This document shows, in pieces, positions 38,954 to 47,488 of a stretch of DNA of 64,000 nucleotides. The notes beneath the pieces are model-generated. The model was given only the letters and a program-made list of their open reading frames with translations. It searched no databases and had not been told where the DNA came from. Position numbers and translations under genes: made by a program. Position 1 is the first letter of the stretch, and every line of letters begins with the position of its first letter. The stretch is from Rhodocyclaceae bacterium (GTDB lineage Bacteria > Pseudomonadota > Gammaproteobacteria > Burkholderiales > Rhodocyclaceae): the NCBI GenBank assembly GCA_004379165.1, contig NKXK01000022.1:62001-126000 (forward strand). Direction: 5' to 3'.

Positions 38954-38988
38954 GCCGGATTTCGGGTGTTTTTTGGGGTTGACCGCAG
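38954..38988 (+). repeat. Dispersed repeat, intergenic copy after the MscS gene
   Basis: GCCGGATTTCGGGTGTTTTT followed by TGGGGTTGACCGCAG, close to the core and only two bases after the stem-loop. Confidence 0.65.
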
Positions 38989-38999
38989 CAGCGGCCGGG

Positions 39000-39146
39000 T
39001 CAGGTCAGACTCAGCATCCGTCGCTCAAAGGCGCGCTCCAGGCGCTCCTTACGCTGTCGGGCCAGCGCTTTCGTTGCGTGGGCAATGCGTTGCCCGAGGC
39101 GATCCAGCTTGAGGAATTTTGCCGCCTTGCGCTTGGTCTTTTCCAT
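39000..39146 (-). CDS. Small basic hypothetical protein, 48 aa
   Basis: An ATG at 39146 is preceded by GGAGA at seven bases. The product MEKTKRKAAKFLKLDRLGQR... is strongly basic and helical, ending RKERLERAFERRMLSLT. Such small charged proteins recur in this bacterial group, but I recognise no family. The frame remains open upstream; the short form is preferred on ribosome site. It could bind RNA or a phosphorylated partner; this is only composition-based. Confidence 0.5.
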   Translation of the reverse strand: MEKTKRKAAKFLKLDRLGQRIAHATKALARQRKERLERAFERRMLSLT

Positions 39147-39419
39147 CGTAATGTCTCCGTAGTGGCTAAGGACAGCTTCACTGTAACGGCGGTCACGCGG
39201 GCTGTTTGTGGCGAACATTTACGCAGTTTGTAACGTTTTTTGACAGGCGTAACGGCGTCCCGGCGCGCGTGCCGACACCTCAATTGCAACGCTTTGTTGC
39301 TGTGCCGGATTTTCCGGAAATCGGGGCTATAACAGAAGTGAAGGGCCGGAAAAGCCCGGTGCGCAGAAGTCAAACGAGGCATCTGGCGACCGGTATGACT
39401 CACGAGACGGGAGAGAAAA

Positions 39420-39758
39420 ATGTCCAGACATCAAATGAATATGGCATTGGCCGCCATGGTGCTCGGCCTCATGGCATCGTCCATCAGCGTTGCTGCGGAA
39501 ACGCCGATCTATGGCAGCCAGTTGATGACCAAGCAGGAGCGCATCGAGCATCGCAACAAGTTGCGCGCGGCCAAGACGGTTGAGGAACGCGATCAGGTTC
39601 GCCTGCAGCACCACGAACAGATGCAACTGCGTGCCAAGGAAAAGGGCGTCACTTTGCCTGACGCACTACCCCCGATGGGCGGTGGCCAAGGCAGAGGAAC
39701 GGTGGGCATGGGCGGTATGGGCGGCATGGGCCCTGGGGGCCGCGGTGCGAATCGCTGA
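39420..39758 (+). CDS. Small secreted periplasmic protein, Gly/Met-rich end
   Basis: A 112-aa protein with signal peptide (MNMALAAMVLGLMASSISVAAE), a helical charged middle (LMTKQERIEHRNKLRAAKTVEERDQVRLQHHEQMQLRAKEKG; many His, Glu, Arg) and a Gly/Met tail (GMGGMGGMGPGGRG). GGGAGAG precedes the ATG. The His- and Met-rich pattern resembles small periplasmic metal-responsive or Spy-like proteins, but no family is certain. A gap of about 200 bases upstream, before the ATG, is available for its own promoter. Confidence 0.7.
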   Translation: MSRHQMNMALAAMVLGLMASSISVAAETPIYGSQLMTKQERIEHRNKLRAAKTVEERDQVRLQHHEQMQLRAKEKGVTLPDALPPMGGGQGRGTVGMGGMGGMGPGGRGANR

Positions 39759-39765
39759 TCCGCGC

Positions 39766-40581
39766 TCAGTCGGTCGTTTCAGAGGTTTTCAACAAGTGGC
39801 GCTGCCCTCGCCGGCAGATGTACGTGGTCGCTTTGCCCGTGTTTTCTTTCAGCCACATCCGGCAGACTGCTTTTGTCCAGTCCGGGCGGGTCTTGGCGGC
39901 GTCATTCAACCAGTTGGCGACCGAATCCTGCACGTAGCGGCTGGGGTCGTCGCGTAGCGGTTGAAGTAGAGCGATGCCGGGGGCTGGGTCTTGCTTGAGG
40001 GATTCGATGTGGGCGCACCAGACGCCTCGGGGGCGGGTGAGTTCGCTGGCGAAGCGGCGCAGGTTGGCGTCGGCCTCGCTCACCCAGGGTTGCAGCAGTT
40101 CGAGCGCCAGCGCAGTTTCGGCAACCACAGCATTACGCACCGCGAGCCAGGCGATTTCACGGACACCAAAGTGCAGGTCGGCGGCGAAGGGCCGAGCGTC
40201 GGCGAGCCGTTCTTCCAGCGTCTTTTCAGCATCCAGCCCACAGCACATCGCCGCCCACTGGCGCAGGATGTCACTGGGCTGCGTCGCCAGCGCCTGACGC
40301 CGGCGGGTGTCGTCAGCGATGATCCGATACAGTGCTCCCGCTGCCGCCCAGTGGCGCTGCATGGGTTTGAGCGTCGGCAGACGGGCGACGGCAGCAAGGA
40401 TCTCCGGGTGCGCCGGGTCGAGATCAATGCGCACGGCCGCCGCCGGCAGGAGTCGGGCGGGGTCGGCGGCGACGTATTCGACGAGATTGACGGTATCGAT
40501 GTCGCCACGATTGATCGCTGCCAGCGTTTCCGGCGGGATTTCGGCGACGCGACGGGCGCCTTTGCGTGGGGTGGGGGGCAT
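39766..40581 (-). CDS. AlkD-like DNA alkylation repair protein
   Basis: A 271-aa all-helical protein with the HEAT-like repeats of the AlkC/AlkD DNA glycosylase group. Recognisable parts are FGVREIAWLAVRN, LLQPWVSEADANLRRFASELTRPRGVW and PLRDDPSRYVQDSVANWLNDAAKTRPDW, the last typical of this superfamily. It would remove alkylated bases, though some members are only structural relatives. GGAG precedes the ATG by seven bases. Convergent with the small secreted protein gene, eight bases apart. Confidence 0.8.
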   Translation of the reverse strand: MPPTPRKGARRVAEIPPETLAAINRGDIDTVNLVEYVAADPARLLPAAAVRIDLDPAHPEILAAVARLPTLKPMQRHWAAAGALYRIIADDTRRRQALATQPSDILRQWAAMCCGLDAEKTLEERLADARPFAADLHFGVREIAWLAVRNAVVAETALALELLQPWVSEADANLRRFASELTRPRGVWCAHIESLKQDPAPGIALLQPLRDDPSRYVQDSVANWLNDAAKTRPDWTKAVCRMWLKENTGKATTYICRRGQRHLLKTSETTD

Positions 40582-40712
40582 CGAGGGCTCCAGGGGCCAG
40601 GCGCGGGTTTGAGAGCGAGAGATTTTACCCGCTGCGCCTGCGAGCCAGCAGTGCCTGGAAGTGTTACGCGCCGTGACATTGAGGCTGCAAGTGCAATGCT
40701 AATATTTTCCGC

Positions 40713-42410
40713 ATGGAGCACAACATTCCCCTGATTACGACGCTGGCAGCGGGTTTCTGCATCGCGCTGATCTTCGGCGTGATTGCCGAGCGCTTGCGCG
40801 TGCCGGCGCTGGTCGGCTACCTGCTGGCGGGAATCGTCATCGGCCCGGCAACGCCCGGGTTCGTTGCCGACATGCAGATTGCCGCCCAGTTGTCCGAGAT
40901 CGGCGTGATGTTGCTGATGTTCGGGGTTGGCCTGCATTTTTCGCTCAAGGATCTGCTCTCGGTCAAACGCATCGCCATACCGGGGGCGGTGGTCCAGATG
41001 AGTTGCGCCACCCTGCTCGGCATGGGGCTGGCATGGTGGTGGGGTTGGCCGTGGGGCCATGGCTTGCTGTTCGGTGTGTCGCTGTCGTGTGCGAGCACGG
41101 TGGTGCTTCTGAAGGCGCTGGAGGCCCGCGGTGTGCTCGAGACCATGAACGGCCGCATTGCTGTTGGCTGGCTGGTGGTCGAGGATCTGGCCACGGTGCT
41201 GGTCCTCGTGCTCCTGCCGCCACTGGCTGCCGTGCTCGGCGGCACCGCTGCGTCATCGGCATCCGGCGCCTCGCTGCTGTCGACCATCGGCTGGACCTTG
41301 CTGGAGGTGGCCGCCTTCATCGTCCTGATGATGGTTGTCGGGCGCAAGGTGATTCCGTGGTTCCTCTGGCAAGTGGCGGGCACAGGCTCGCGCGAATTGT
41401 TCACGCTGGCCGTGGTCGCGGCCGCCATCGGCATTGCCTTTGGCGCCGGACATCTATTCAGCGTTTCGTTTGCCTTGGGCGCATTTTTCGCCGGCATGGT
41501 GATGCGCGAGTCGGAATTCAGCCACCGCGCGGCGCAAGAATCCCTGCCCTTGCGCGATGCCTTTTCCGTGCTGTTCTTCGTCTCGGTCGGCATGCTCTTT
41601 CAGCCGGCGGTGTTGCTCGACAAGCCGGGTCAGGTTTTGGGCGTCATCGCCATCATCATGTTCGGCAAGACGCTGGCGGCCTTCCTTATCGTGCTCGCTT
41701 TCCGTTATCCGCTGAACACGGCCCTGACCGTGGCGGCCAGCCTGGCGCAGATCGGTGAGTTTTCCTTCATCCTCGCCGGGCTCGGCCAGGCGCTTGGGCT
41801 GGTCAGCGCAGAAGGGATGAGCCTGGTTCTGGCCGGGGCGCTGTTCTCCATCGCCCTTAATCCGCTGATGTTCTCGGCGATCGACCCGCTGCGGCGCTGG
41901 GCACTGGCCAACTCGGCGCTGGCACGCTCGCTGGAACAGCGAGGCGATCCCTTTGCCGCCTTGCCGATGTCGACCGAACAGAAGTACCTGCAAAAACAGG
42001 TGGTGCTGGTCGGCTACGGGCGAGTGGGGCGCCGTCTGGCCGAGGCGCTGGCTGAAAAGGAAATCCCGTTCATCGTTGCCGAGCAAAGCCGAGAGCAGGT
42101 CGAAGCGCTGCGACTGAGCGGCGTTCCCGCAGTATGTGGCGATGCGGCAGATCCGGAAGTGCTGGTGCAGGCCCACATCCACGACGCCGCAATGCTCATT
42201 GTCGCCGCACCCGATTCGCTGGCCGCACGGAAGATGGTCGAAACCGCCCGCACCCTCAATCCGGACATCGAGATCGTCCTGCGGACGCACAGCGAGGACG
42301 AATTCGCGATGCTGGTCAAGGATGGCCTGGGTACCGTCTTTTATGGCGAGGAAGAACTCGCCAAGGGCATGGCCAACCATGTTCTGGCGCGTTTTGGCGA
42401 GCGCGGCTGA
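40713..42410 (+). CDS. KefB/YbaL-type cation:proton antiporter
   Basis: A 565-aa CPA2 family protein. About 12 membrane helices begin at the N-terminus (LIFGVIAERLRVPALVGYLLAGIVIGP), with the ion-site region NGRIAVGWLVVEDLATVLVLVL and GVSLSCASTVVLLKALE. From about residue 425 a TrkA-N/RCK nucleotide-binding domain follows (VVLVGYGRVGRRLAEALAEKEIPFIV). No C-terminal TrkA-C domain is evident. The N-terminal order and the RCK form are closest to E. coli YbaL/KefB. Likely exchanges K+ or Na+ for protons; substrate not proven. Confidence 0.88.
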   Translation: MEHNIPLITTLAAGFCIALIFGVIAERLRVPALVGYLLAGIVIGPATPGFVADMQIAAQLSEIGVMLLMFGVGLHFSLKDLLSVKRIAIPGAVVQMSCATLLGMGLAWWWGWPWGHGLLFGVSLSCASTVVLLKALEARGVLETMNGRIAVGWLVVEDLATVLVLVLLPPLAAVLGGTAASSASGASLLSTIGWTLLEVAAFIVLMMVVGRKVIPWFLWQVAGTGSRELFTLAVVAAAIGIAFGAGHLFSVSFALGAFFAGMVMRESEFSHRAAQESLPLRDAFSVLFFVSVGMLFQPAVLLDKPGQVLGVIAIIMFGKTLAAFLIVLAFRYPLNTALTVAASLAQIGEFSFILAGLGQALGLVSAEGMSLVLAGALFSIALNPLMFSAIDPLRRWALANSALARSLEQRGDPFAALPMSTEQKYLQKQVVLVGYGRVGRRLAEALAEKEIPFIVAEQSREQVEALRLSGVPAVCGDAADPEVLVQAHIHDAAMLIVAAPDSLAARKMVETARTLNPDIEIVLRTHSEDEFAMLVKDGLGTVFYGEEELAKGMANHVLARFGERG

Positions 42411-42424
42411 GTGCTTGCTATCGG

Positions 42425-42455
42425 CTGCGGTGAACCTGAAAAGGTGCCGAAAATG
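42425..42455 (-). repeat. Dispersed repeat, intergenic copy after the antiporter gene
   Basis: CTGCGGTGAACCTGAAAAGG followed by TGCCGAAAATG, near-perfect full copy, 14 bases after the stop. The remaining gap to 42690 shows no further recognisable feature. Confidence 0.7.
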
Positions 42456-42690
42456 AGTGTTTTTTGATCGTCTCAAGGCGTTTGCACGTGAGACCCTGAG
42501 CAAGCAGCCGTCTTTTGGCTAGATTCGGACAGTAGCGTAAGTGGGCTGAGGAGCATTCAAAGCAGCCATCCGGGGCAGATCCAATTCAGACATGCTTGCA
42601 GGGCTTTCGGGAATTTCTTAACCTGTGCATCTGCGAGTAAGCAAAGCGGATTTGATGCCCCAAATACATTTTCCCCTACAGAGATAAGTC

Positions 42691-43116
42691 ATGATTCCTC
42701 AAAGCTGCTTACTTGTTGAAACCAAGAAATTTCCGATCATGCCTGGTGAAGATCAGGAGATCGTCAACGAACGCATGTACGGTAAGGCGCTTTGCCAGTA
42801 TCTCGAATCGGTACTACCGGGCGCTGGCCTGGATGTGCTGGGCTACTGCGCTGAAGACTGGGGTTGGTGGCTGGAGGTTGAGCGCGGCGCCTTCAAAATG
42901 GGCCTCTGCGTCTATTCTGACCCCGAAGCGACAGCGAACCCTGAGCGGTACGCCATTCTCCCGTCCGTACAGCAGGCGAAGAAATGGTCATGGTCGAAAT
43001 TCAAGAACATAGACAATTCGGCGGATGTGTTGGAGATTGTTGGTGTCTTAGAACGAGTCCTTAAAAGGGACAAAGATATTCCTGTTGTGACACGGCACGA
43101 TGATTACCCGTTCTAA
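42691..43116 (+). CDS. Hypothetical protein, 141 aa
   Basis: A soluble protein without a signal, with a Trp-rich middle (EDWGWWLEV, KKWSWSKF). A ribosome-site-like AGAGAT lies upstream. The GC content is lower than that of neighbouring genes, which suggests later acquisition. No family recognised. It stands alone between gene-poor stretches on both sides (about 280 bases each), so it is probably a single-gene unit. Confidence 0.6.
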   Translation: MIPQSCLLVETKKFPIMPGEDQEIVNERMYGKALCQYLESVLPGAGLDVLGYCAEDWGWWLEVERGAFKMGLCVYSDPEATANPERYAILPSVQQAKKWSWSKFKNIDNSADVLEIVGVLERVLKRDKDIPVVTRHDDYPF

Positions 43117-43313
43117 TGAGGCCATCCATCATCACAGTCGGTACGCGATGAAGCTGGGCAGCACCAGATAAGTCAGACGTTGAACATCTGCTTTTTTGGC
43201 ACGACAATCGGCTAAAGTCACGTCGAACCATTCTTCCCCGCCTGATTGCTCGATCAGATTGCCGCAAGGTCGCTGTACGGCCATCACATATCACTTAGGC
43301 CTCGGGCGGGAGT

Positions 43314-43346
43314 CCGATTTTCAGCCATTTTTCCAGTTCACCGCAG
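43314..43346 (+). repeat. Dispersed repeat, intergenic copy before the CoA-transferase gene
   Basis: CCGATTTTCAGCCATTTTTC followed by CAGTTCACCGCAG, full-length. The rest of the gap from 43117 to 43393 shows no gene. Confidence 0.7.
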
Positions 43347-43393
43347 ACTCCACCGCGCCGCTCCCAATGGAAACGACGCGGTGCCGGCGGTGC

Positions 43394-44740
43394 TTAGACC
43401 AGCTTGTTCGATTGCCGCCAGATGCCCAGCGCGGTAGCGTCCTGGATCAGTTGTTCGCGGAAGTCGGGGTGGGCGATGTTGATCAGGGCCTCGGTGCGTT
43501 GCCAGGTGGATTTGGCCTTGAACTGGGCGACGCCGAATTCGGTGACGACGTAGTGCACGATTGAGCGCGGGCAGGTGACGATGGTGCCGGGTGAGAGCGT
43601 CGGCACGATACGCGAGCCAATGCTGCCGTCCTTCTTCTTGTACGTCGAGTTGATGCAGATGAGACCCTTGCCGCCTTCGGAGCGGTAGGCGCCGAGGATG
43701 AAGTCGAGTTGACCGCCGGTGCCGGAAATCTGCCGCGGACCGGCGGCTTCGCTGGCAACCTGGGTGAAGAGGTCAATCTCCAGCGCATTGTTGATGGCGA
43801 CGACTTTCGGGTTCTGGCTGATGATGGCCGGGTCGTTGGTGTAGTCGGCTGGGTAGATGGCGGCGACGGGGTTGTTGTCGAGGAAGTCGTAGAGTTTTTG
43901 CGAGCCCATGGCAAAGGTGTAGACCATCTTGCCGCGGTCGATGGCCTTGCGTTTTCCGGTGATGCGGCCGGCTTCGTACATGTCGACATAGGCGTCGGCG
44001 AGCATTTCGGTGTGCACGCCAAGGTCTTTCAGGTCGCTCTGCGCGATCAGTGCGCCGACGGTGTTGGGCAGGCCGCCGATGCCGAGCTGGATGGTCGAGC
44101 CGTCTTCGAGCAGGTTCATGACGTGCGCGGCGATGGCGCGGTCGGCGTCACTGGCTGGAATTTCCGGCAGCTGGACGAGGGGCGTGTTCGGGCCTTCGAC
44201 GACCATGCTCACCTGCGAGATGTGGATGAACTCGTCGCGCCCGCCGAGGCAGCGCGGGGTGTTGGTATTGACCTCGACGACGACCTTTTTCGCCTTGCGG
44301 CAGTAGGAGGGGGTCATCGAGCAGCTGGTCGAGAAGTTGAAGAAGCCGTTGGCATCCATCGGCGTCACCTGGACGACGGCGACATCCGGTTCTTCATAGA
44401 GCATGACGCTGCGCGGGCCCTGGTGGTAGGCGAAGGGGATGTAGCTGGCCAGCCCTTTTTCGCCGAGCTTGCGACCGAGGCCGGAGAAGTGCCAGTCGTC
44501 CCAGATGAAGGATTCGCGCAGCGGGTCGGCCTCGACGCATTTGAGGGGGCGGACGCGGGTGGTGGAAATCAGGATGACGTCGCGCAGTTCGTTCTTGCGC
44601 AGTGCAAGTGCCGCTTCGACGGCTTCGACGCCCTGGACGAATTCACCGATGAAAACGGCGTTGCCGGATTTAACCAAGGCCGCGGCCTGGTCGGCCGTGG
44701 CGAGTTTTTGATGGTACATTTCCTGAGTGCGGCTGGTCAT
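43394..44740 (-). CDS. Acetyl-CoA hydrolase/CoA-transferase family protein
   Basis: A 448-aa member of the two-domain family that includes 4-hydroxybutyrate, butyrate and succinyl-CoA:acetate CoA-transferases. Signatures: GNAVFIGEFVQGVEAVEAAL near the N-terminus, SIVVEVNTNTPRC-like VVVEVNTNTPRCLGGRD, QLGIGGLPNTVGALI, and the likely catalytic Glu in INNALEIDLFTQVASE with GTGGQLDFILGAYRSEGGKG. It would activate a short-chain acid by CoA transfer; the exact pair is not clear. A weak ribosome site lies upstream. It stands in its own unit. Confidence 0.88.
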   Translation of the reverse strand: MTSRTQEMYHQKLATADQAAALVKSGNAVFIGEFVQGVEAVEAALALRKNELRDVILISTTRVRPLKCVEADPLRESFIWDDWHFSGLGRKLGEKGLASYIPFAYHQGPRSVMLYEEPDVAVVQVTPMDANGFFNFSTSCSMTPSYCRKAKKVVVEVNTNTPRCLGGRDEFIHISQVSMVVEGPNTPLVQLPEIPASDADRAIAAHVMNLLEDGSTIQLGIGGLPNTVGALIAQSDLKDLGVHTEMLADAYVDMYEAGRITGKRKAIDRGKMVYTFAMGSQKLYDFLDNNPVAAIYPADYTNDPAIISQNPKVVAINNALEIDLFTQVASEAAGPRQISGTGGQLDFILGAYRSEGGKGLICINSTYKKKDGSIGSRIVPTLSPGTIVTCPRSIVHYVVTEFGVAQFKAKSTWQRTEALINIAHPDFREQLIQDATALGIWRQSNKLV

Positions 44741-44929
44741 TGTTGCCTCGCGAAATAGTTTTTCGAAGAAATGGAAACTGGAGAATTCTCCCTGCCGGAC
44801 GTGGCGGGCTGTCGACGCCGAACTTCCTGAATTCCCTGAGTTTCTTCATTTCGCCAGGGCGTTGCGACAATGGGTGCCGGTCCGCAAAAAAGTCTAGCAA
44901 CAAGCGGCCGGGCACTCAAAAAATGTAAA

Positions 44930-45487
44930 TCAATTGTTGCTGGAGGCGCTTTGTCCGTGGGCCAGCAGTGATGGCTCGGCCGCCGGTGCCGGCTGGCGGG
45001 TGCGGAACACGTGGTCCAGCGACAGCCGGCCCGGGCCGGAAAGTACCAGTGGCAGCAGCATGGCCAGGTAGATGGCCGGCAGCTTGAAATTGCCGTGACC
45101 GTCGTCGGTGATGACGTAGCCGCGTGCCAGTTCGCTCAGCGATTGCCAGTCGGCCGGCCAATGCACGCTGAGGATGGCGACGATGGTGAGGATGATCAGC
45201 GATACCGAGAAGAAGCGTGTCGCCAGCCCGAGCACCAGCGCGATGCCGCCGGCGAGCTCGAACCAGGTGGCCATCTGCCAGCTGATTTCAGGCGGCATGA
45301 CGCTGAACGGGAAGGGAAATTTGTCCTGGATGTCCATGAACCAGTTGTCGCCGCGGAATTTTTCGAGGCCGGATTCGAAGTATTCCCAGCCGAGGACGAG
45401 GCGCAGCGAAAGCAGGCCGATCCAGAGGCCGAGCAGGTTAAGGCCGCCGAAAATACGGTTGAGCGTGGTGGTGAAAAGCTTGGGCAT
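44930..45487 (-). CDS. DoxX family membrane protein (possible BufD/HvfD-like partner)
   Basis: A 185-aa protein with four membrane segments: LLGLWIGLLSLRLVLGWEYFESGLEKF at the start (the DoxX signature), FELAGGIALVLGLATRF, SLIILTIVAILSV and IYLAMLLPLVLSGPGRLSLD. DoxX members work in quinone-linked redox steps and are the usual fourth gene (BufD/HvfD) of bufferin/HvfA clusters. Here it is about 1.3 kb from bufC, separated by a sugar dehydrogenase gene on the other strand, so membership is only suggested. Confidence 0.85.
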   Translation of the reverse strand: MPKLFTTTLNRIFGGLNLLGLWIGLLSLRLVLGWEYFESGLEKFRGDNWFMDIQDKFPFPFSVMPPEISWQMATWFELAGGIALVLGLATRFFSVSLIILTIVAILSVHWPADWQSLSELARGYVITDDGHGNFKLPAIYLAMLLPLVLSGPGRLSLDHVFRTRQPAPAAEPSLLAHGQSASSNN

Positions 45488-45588
45488 GATGGGTTCTCCG
45501 TGAGTGATGCTGATTGGTCGTCGCGGGCAGGTATTTCTTACAGGCCGGATCGCCTATGCTGTCGGCTGGCCTGTCACGGGAGAATTGA

Positions 45589-46746
45589 ATGGACGCCGCC
45601 ATGCTTGCCTTGATCCAGCGTTCCCAATGTTTGCTGCCGGCGGTGATTGCCGTTTTTGGGCTGTTTTTCGGGTTCACCGCAGCGGCCGTGACGCCGACGA
45701 CGGTGGCCAGCGGCTTGCGGCATCCGTGGGCCGTAGCCTTTCTGCCCGATGGCGGCTTTCTGGTCAGCGAGCGGGGTGGCGCCTTGCGTGTGGTCCAGGC
45801 CGATGGCCGCATCGGGCCGCCGCTTCAGGGCGTGCCGCCGGTGGTGGCCAGTGGCCAGGGCGGCTTGCTTGATGTGATTGTCGACGCTGACTTCGCCCGC
45901 AACCGCCGCCTGTTTTTCTGCTTCGCACAAGCGGCCGCGGGCGGCAACAGCACGGCGCTGGCCAGTGCGCGGCTGGCGGAGGATGGCCGTCGGCTGGAGG
46001 CGTTGCGGGTGATCTTCACACAGCAGCCGGCGGTCGATAGCCGCCTGCATTTCGGTTGCCGCATCGTCGAGAGCCGCGATGCGCAGGGGCGGGCCGACGG
46101 GCGCTTGTTTCTGACATTGGGCGAACGCTATCACCGGCGCCAGGACGCGCAGACGCTGGACAATCATCACGGCAAGGTGATCCGCATTGCCAAGGATGGC
46201 AGCGTGCCAGCTGACAATCCCTTTGTCGGACGGGCCGGGGCCTTGCCGGAAATCTGGAGCTACGGTCATCGCAATCCGCAGGGGGCGACACTCAGTCTGC
46301 AGGGCGTGTTGTGGATTCACGAACACGGGCCGATGGGCGGCGACGAGATCAATCTGCCGGAAGCCGGGGCGAATTACGGCTGGCCCCTGGTCAGCTTCGG
46401 CCGCAATTACGAGTTCACGGCAGTCGGCGACGGGCGCAGCGAGCGGGCCGCCATCGTGCCGCCGCTGCATCACTGGACGCCGTCGATCGCACCGTCGGGC
46501 ATGGCCTTTGTCACCAGCTCCCGTTACGGTGCCGACTGGGTGGGCAATCTGTTGGTTGGCTCTTTGAAGCTGAAACACCTGGCGCGGCTGGAGCTGACGC
46601 AGCCCTATGCAGGCAAGGTGCGCCGCGAAACGCGGCTGCTCAGCGATCTCGGGGAACGCATTCGCGATGTGCGGCAGGGGCCGGATGGCCTGATCTACCT
46701 GCTGACCGACAGTGCCGATGGCCGGCTGATCCGGCTCGATCCGTAA
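45589..46746 (+). CDS. PQQ-dependent aldose sugar dehydrogenase-like protein
   Basis: A 385-aa exported six-bladed propeller protein of the soluble glucose dehydrogenase/YliI type. After a signal region (LLPAVIAVFGLFFGFTAAAV) comes ASGLRHPWAVAFLPDGGFLVSERGG, then GGLLDVIVDADFARNRRLFF, HHGKVIRI, SYGHRNPQGATL, the EHGPMGGDEINLPEAGANYGWPL signature and SGMAFVT. A dispersed-repeat copy encodes the end of the signal peptide. Convergent with bufC, four bases apart. Confidence 0.88.
   Translation: MDAAMLALIQRSQCLLPAVIAVFGLFFGFTAAAVTPTTVASGLRHPWAVAFLPDGGFLVSERGGALRVVQADGRIGPPLQGVPPVVASGQGGLLDVIVDADFARNRRLFFCFAQAAAGGNSTALASARLAEDGRRLEALRVIFTQQPAVDSRLHFGCRIVESRDAQGRADGRLFLTLGERYHRRQDAQTLDNHHGKVIRIAKDGSVPADNPFVGRAGALPEIWSYGHRNPQGATLSLQGVLWIHEHGPMGGDEINLPEAGANYGWPLVSFGRNYEFTAVGDGRSERAAIVPPLHHWTPSIAPSGMAFVTSSRYGADWVGNLLVGSLKLKHLARLELTQPYAGKVRRETRLLSDLGERIRDVRQGPDGLIYLLTDSADGRLIRLDP
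45649..45682 (+). repeat. Dispersed repeat copy in a signal peptide
   Basis: GCCGTTTTTGGGCTGTTTTT followed by CGGGTTCACCGCAG. In frame it encodes the hydrophobic AVFGLFFGFTA core of the dehydrogenase signal peptide, so the repeat seems to have been recruited into a secreted protein. Confidence 0.7.
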
Positions 46747-46750
46747 CTGC

Positions 46751-47488
46751 TCAGGCGCTGCCGAGGATGATGCCCTGACGGTGCAGGTCGTTGAGCAGGT
46801 CGCGGCCAAAAGCCAGCACCTGCGCCGGGTCGGGGTGCTGGAGCGCAGTCGCGATCTGCGTCAGGGCCGCTTCGCCGGTGAGTTGCCCCGGCACCAGCAG
46901 GGCGAGCAGATGAGCGGTGACAGGGTTGATTTCGGTAAACTGCACTGCCAGATCGGCGTCGCGGTACACGACGAGCTGCGTCGCCTGCGGTCGCTGCGGC
47001 CGGTAGTCGGTGCCGATGCGATGCACCGGCCAGTTGTAGCTGAGATCGAGCCGGGCCGGGTTGAGCACCGGTCGCCCCAGCATCAGATCGCCCGTCGGGT
47101 CGTGCTCGGGGAGCGGGGCGTCCATAATGTCGACGGCCAGTTCGGCCCATTCGTAATGCGCGAGTTCGGCCAGCCAGCGGGGGCGGGCGGTGGCGATGTC
47201 GGCGTCAGCGAGGTAGCGGACGAACTCACGCGGGATCTCGCGAAACCACGGCGTGTGCAAGGGCCAGTCGCGGTAGAACGTCCGGTTGAGGCGGCGCCAG
47301 CGTGATTCGCCCAACAATTCGCGGCAGACCGGAAAGCAGGCATCGAGAAAGCCGCAAATGTTGTTGAACAGCAATTCGTTGTAGGCCGCGACGCGACGGG
47401 CGGGCAGGCCGGCTGGCCGCGGGGCGTGATGCGGGTTGCGCAAATGGCGGCCGAAGTCGCGCTGGAATTGTTGGAAGGCGAGCGCCAT
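46751..47488 (-). CDS. bufC: BufC/HvfC-like DUF2063 protein
   Basis: A 245-aa protein starting MALAFQQFQRDFGRHLRNP. It contains RVAAYNELLFNNICGFLDACFPVCRELLG and FLDACFPVCRE-type motifs of DUF2063, then WLAELAHYEWAELAVDI. HvfC/BufC is the partner that forms a complex with the MNIO enzyme and is needed for peptide modification in characterised clusters. The ATG at 47488 overlaps the bufB stop (TGATG), so the pair is tightly coupled. The name is by similarity and position. Confidence 0.85.
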   Translation of the reverse strand: MALAFQQFQRDFGRHLRNPHHAPRPAGLPARRVAAYNELLFNNICGFLDACFPVCRELLGESRWRRLNRTFYRDWPLHTPWFREIPREFVRYLADADIATARPRWLAELAHYEWAELAVDIMDAPLPEHDPTGDLMLGRPVLNPARLDLSYNWPVHRIGTDYRPQRPQATQLVVYRDADLAVQFTEINPVTAHLLALLVPGQLTGEAALTQIATALQHPDPAQVLAFGRDLLNDLHRQGIILGSA

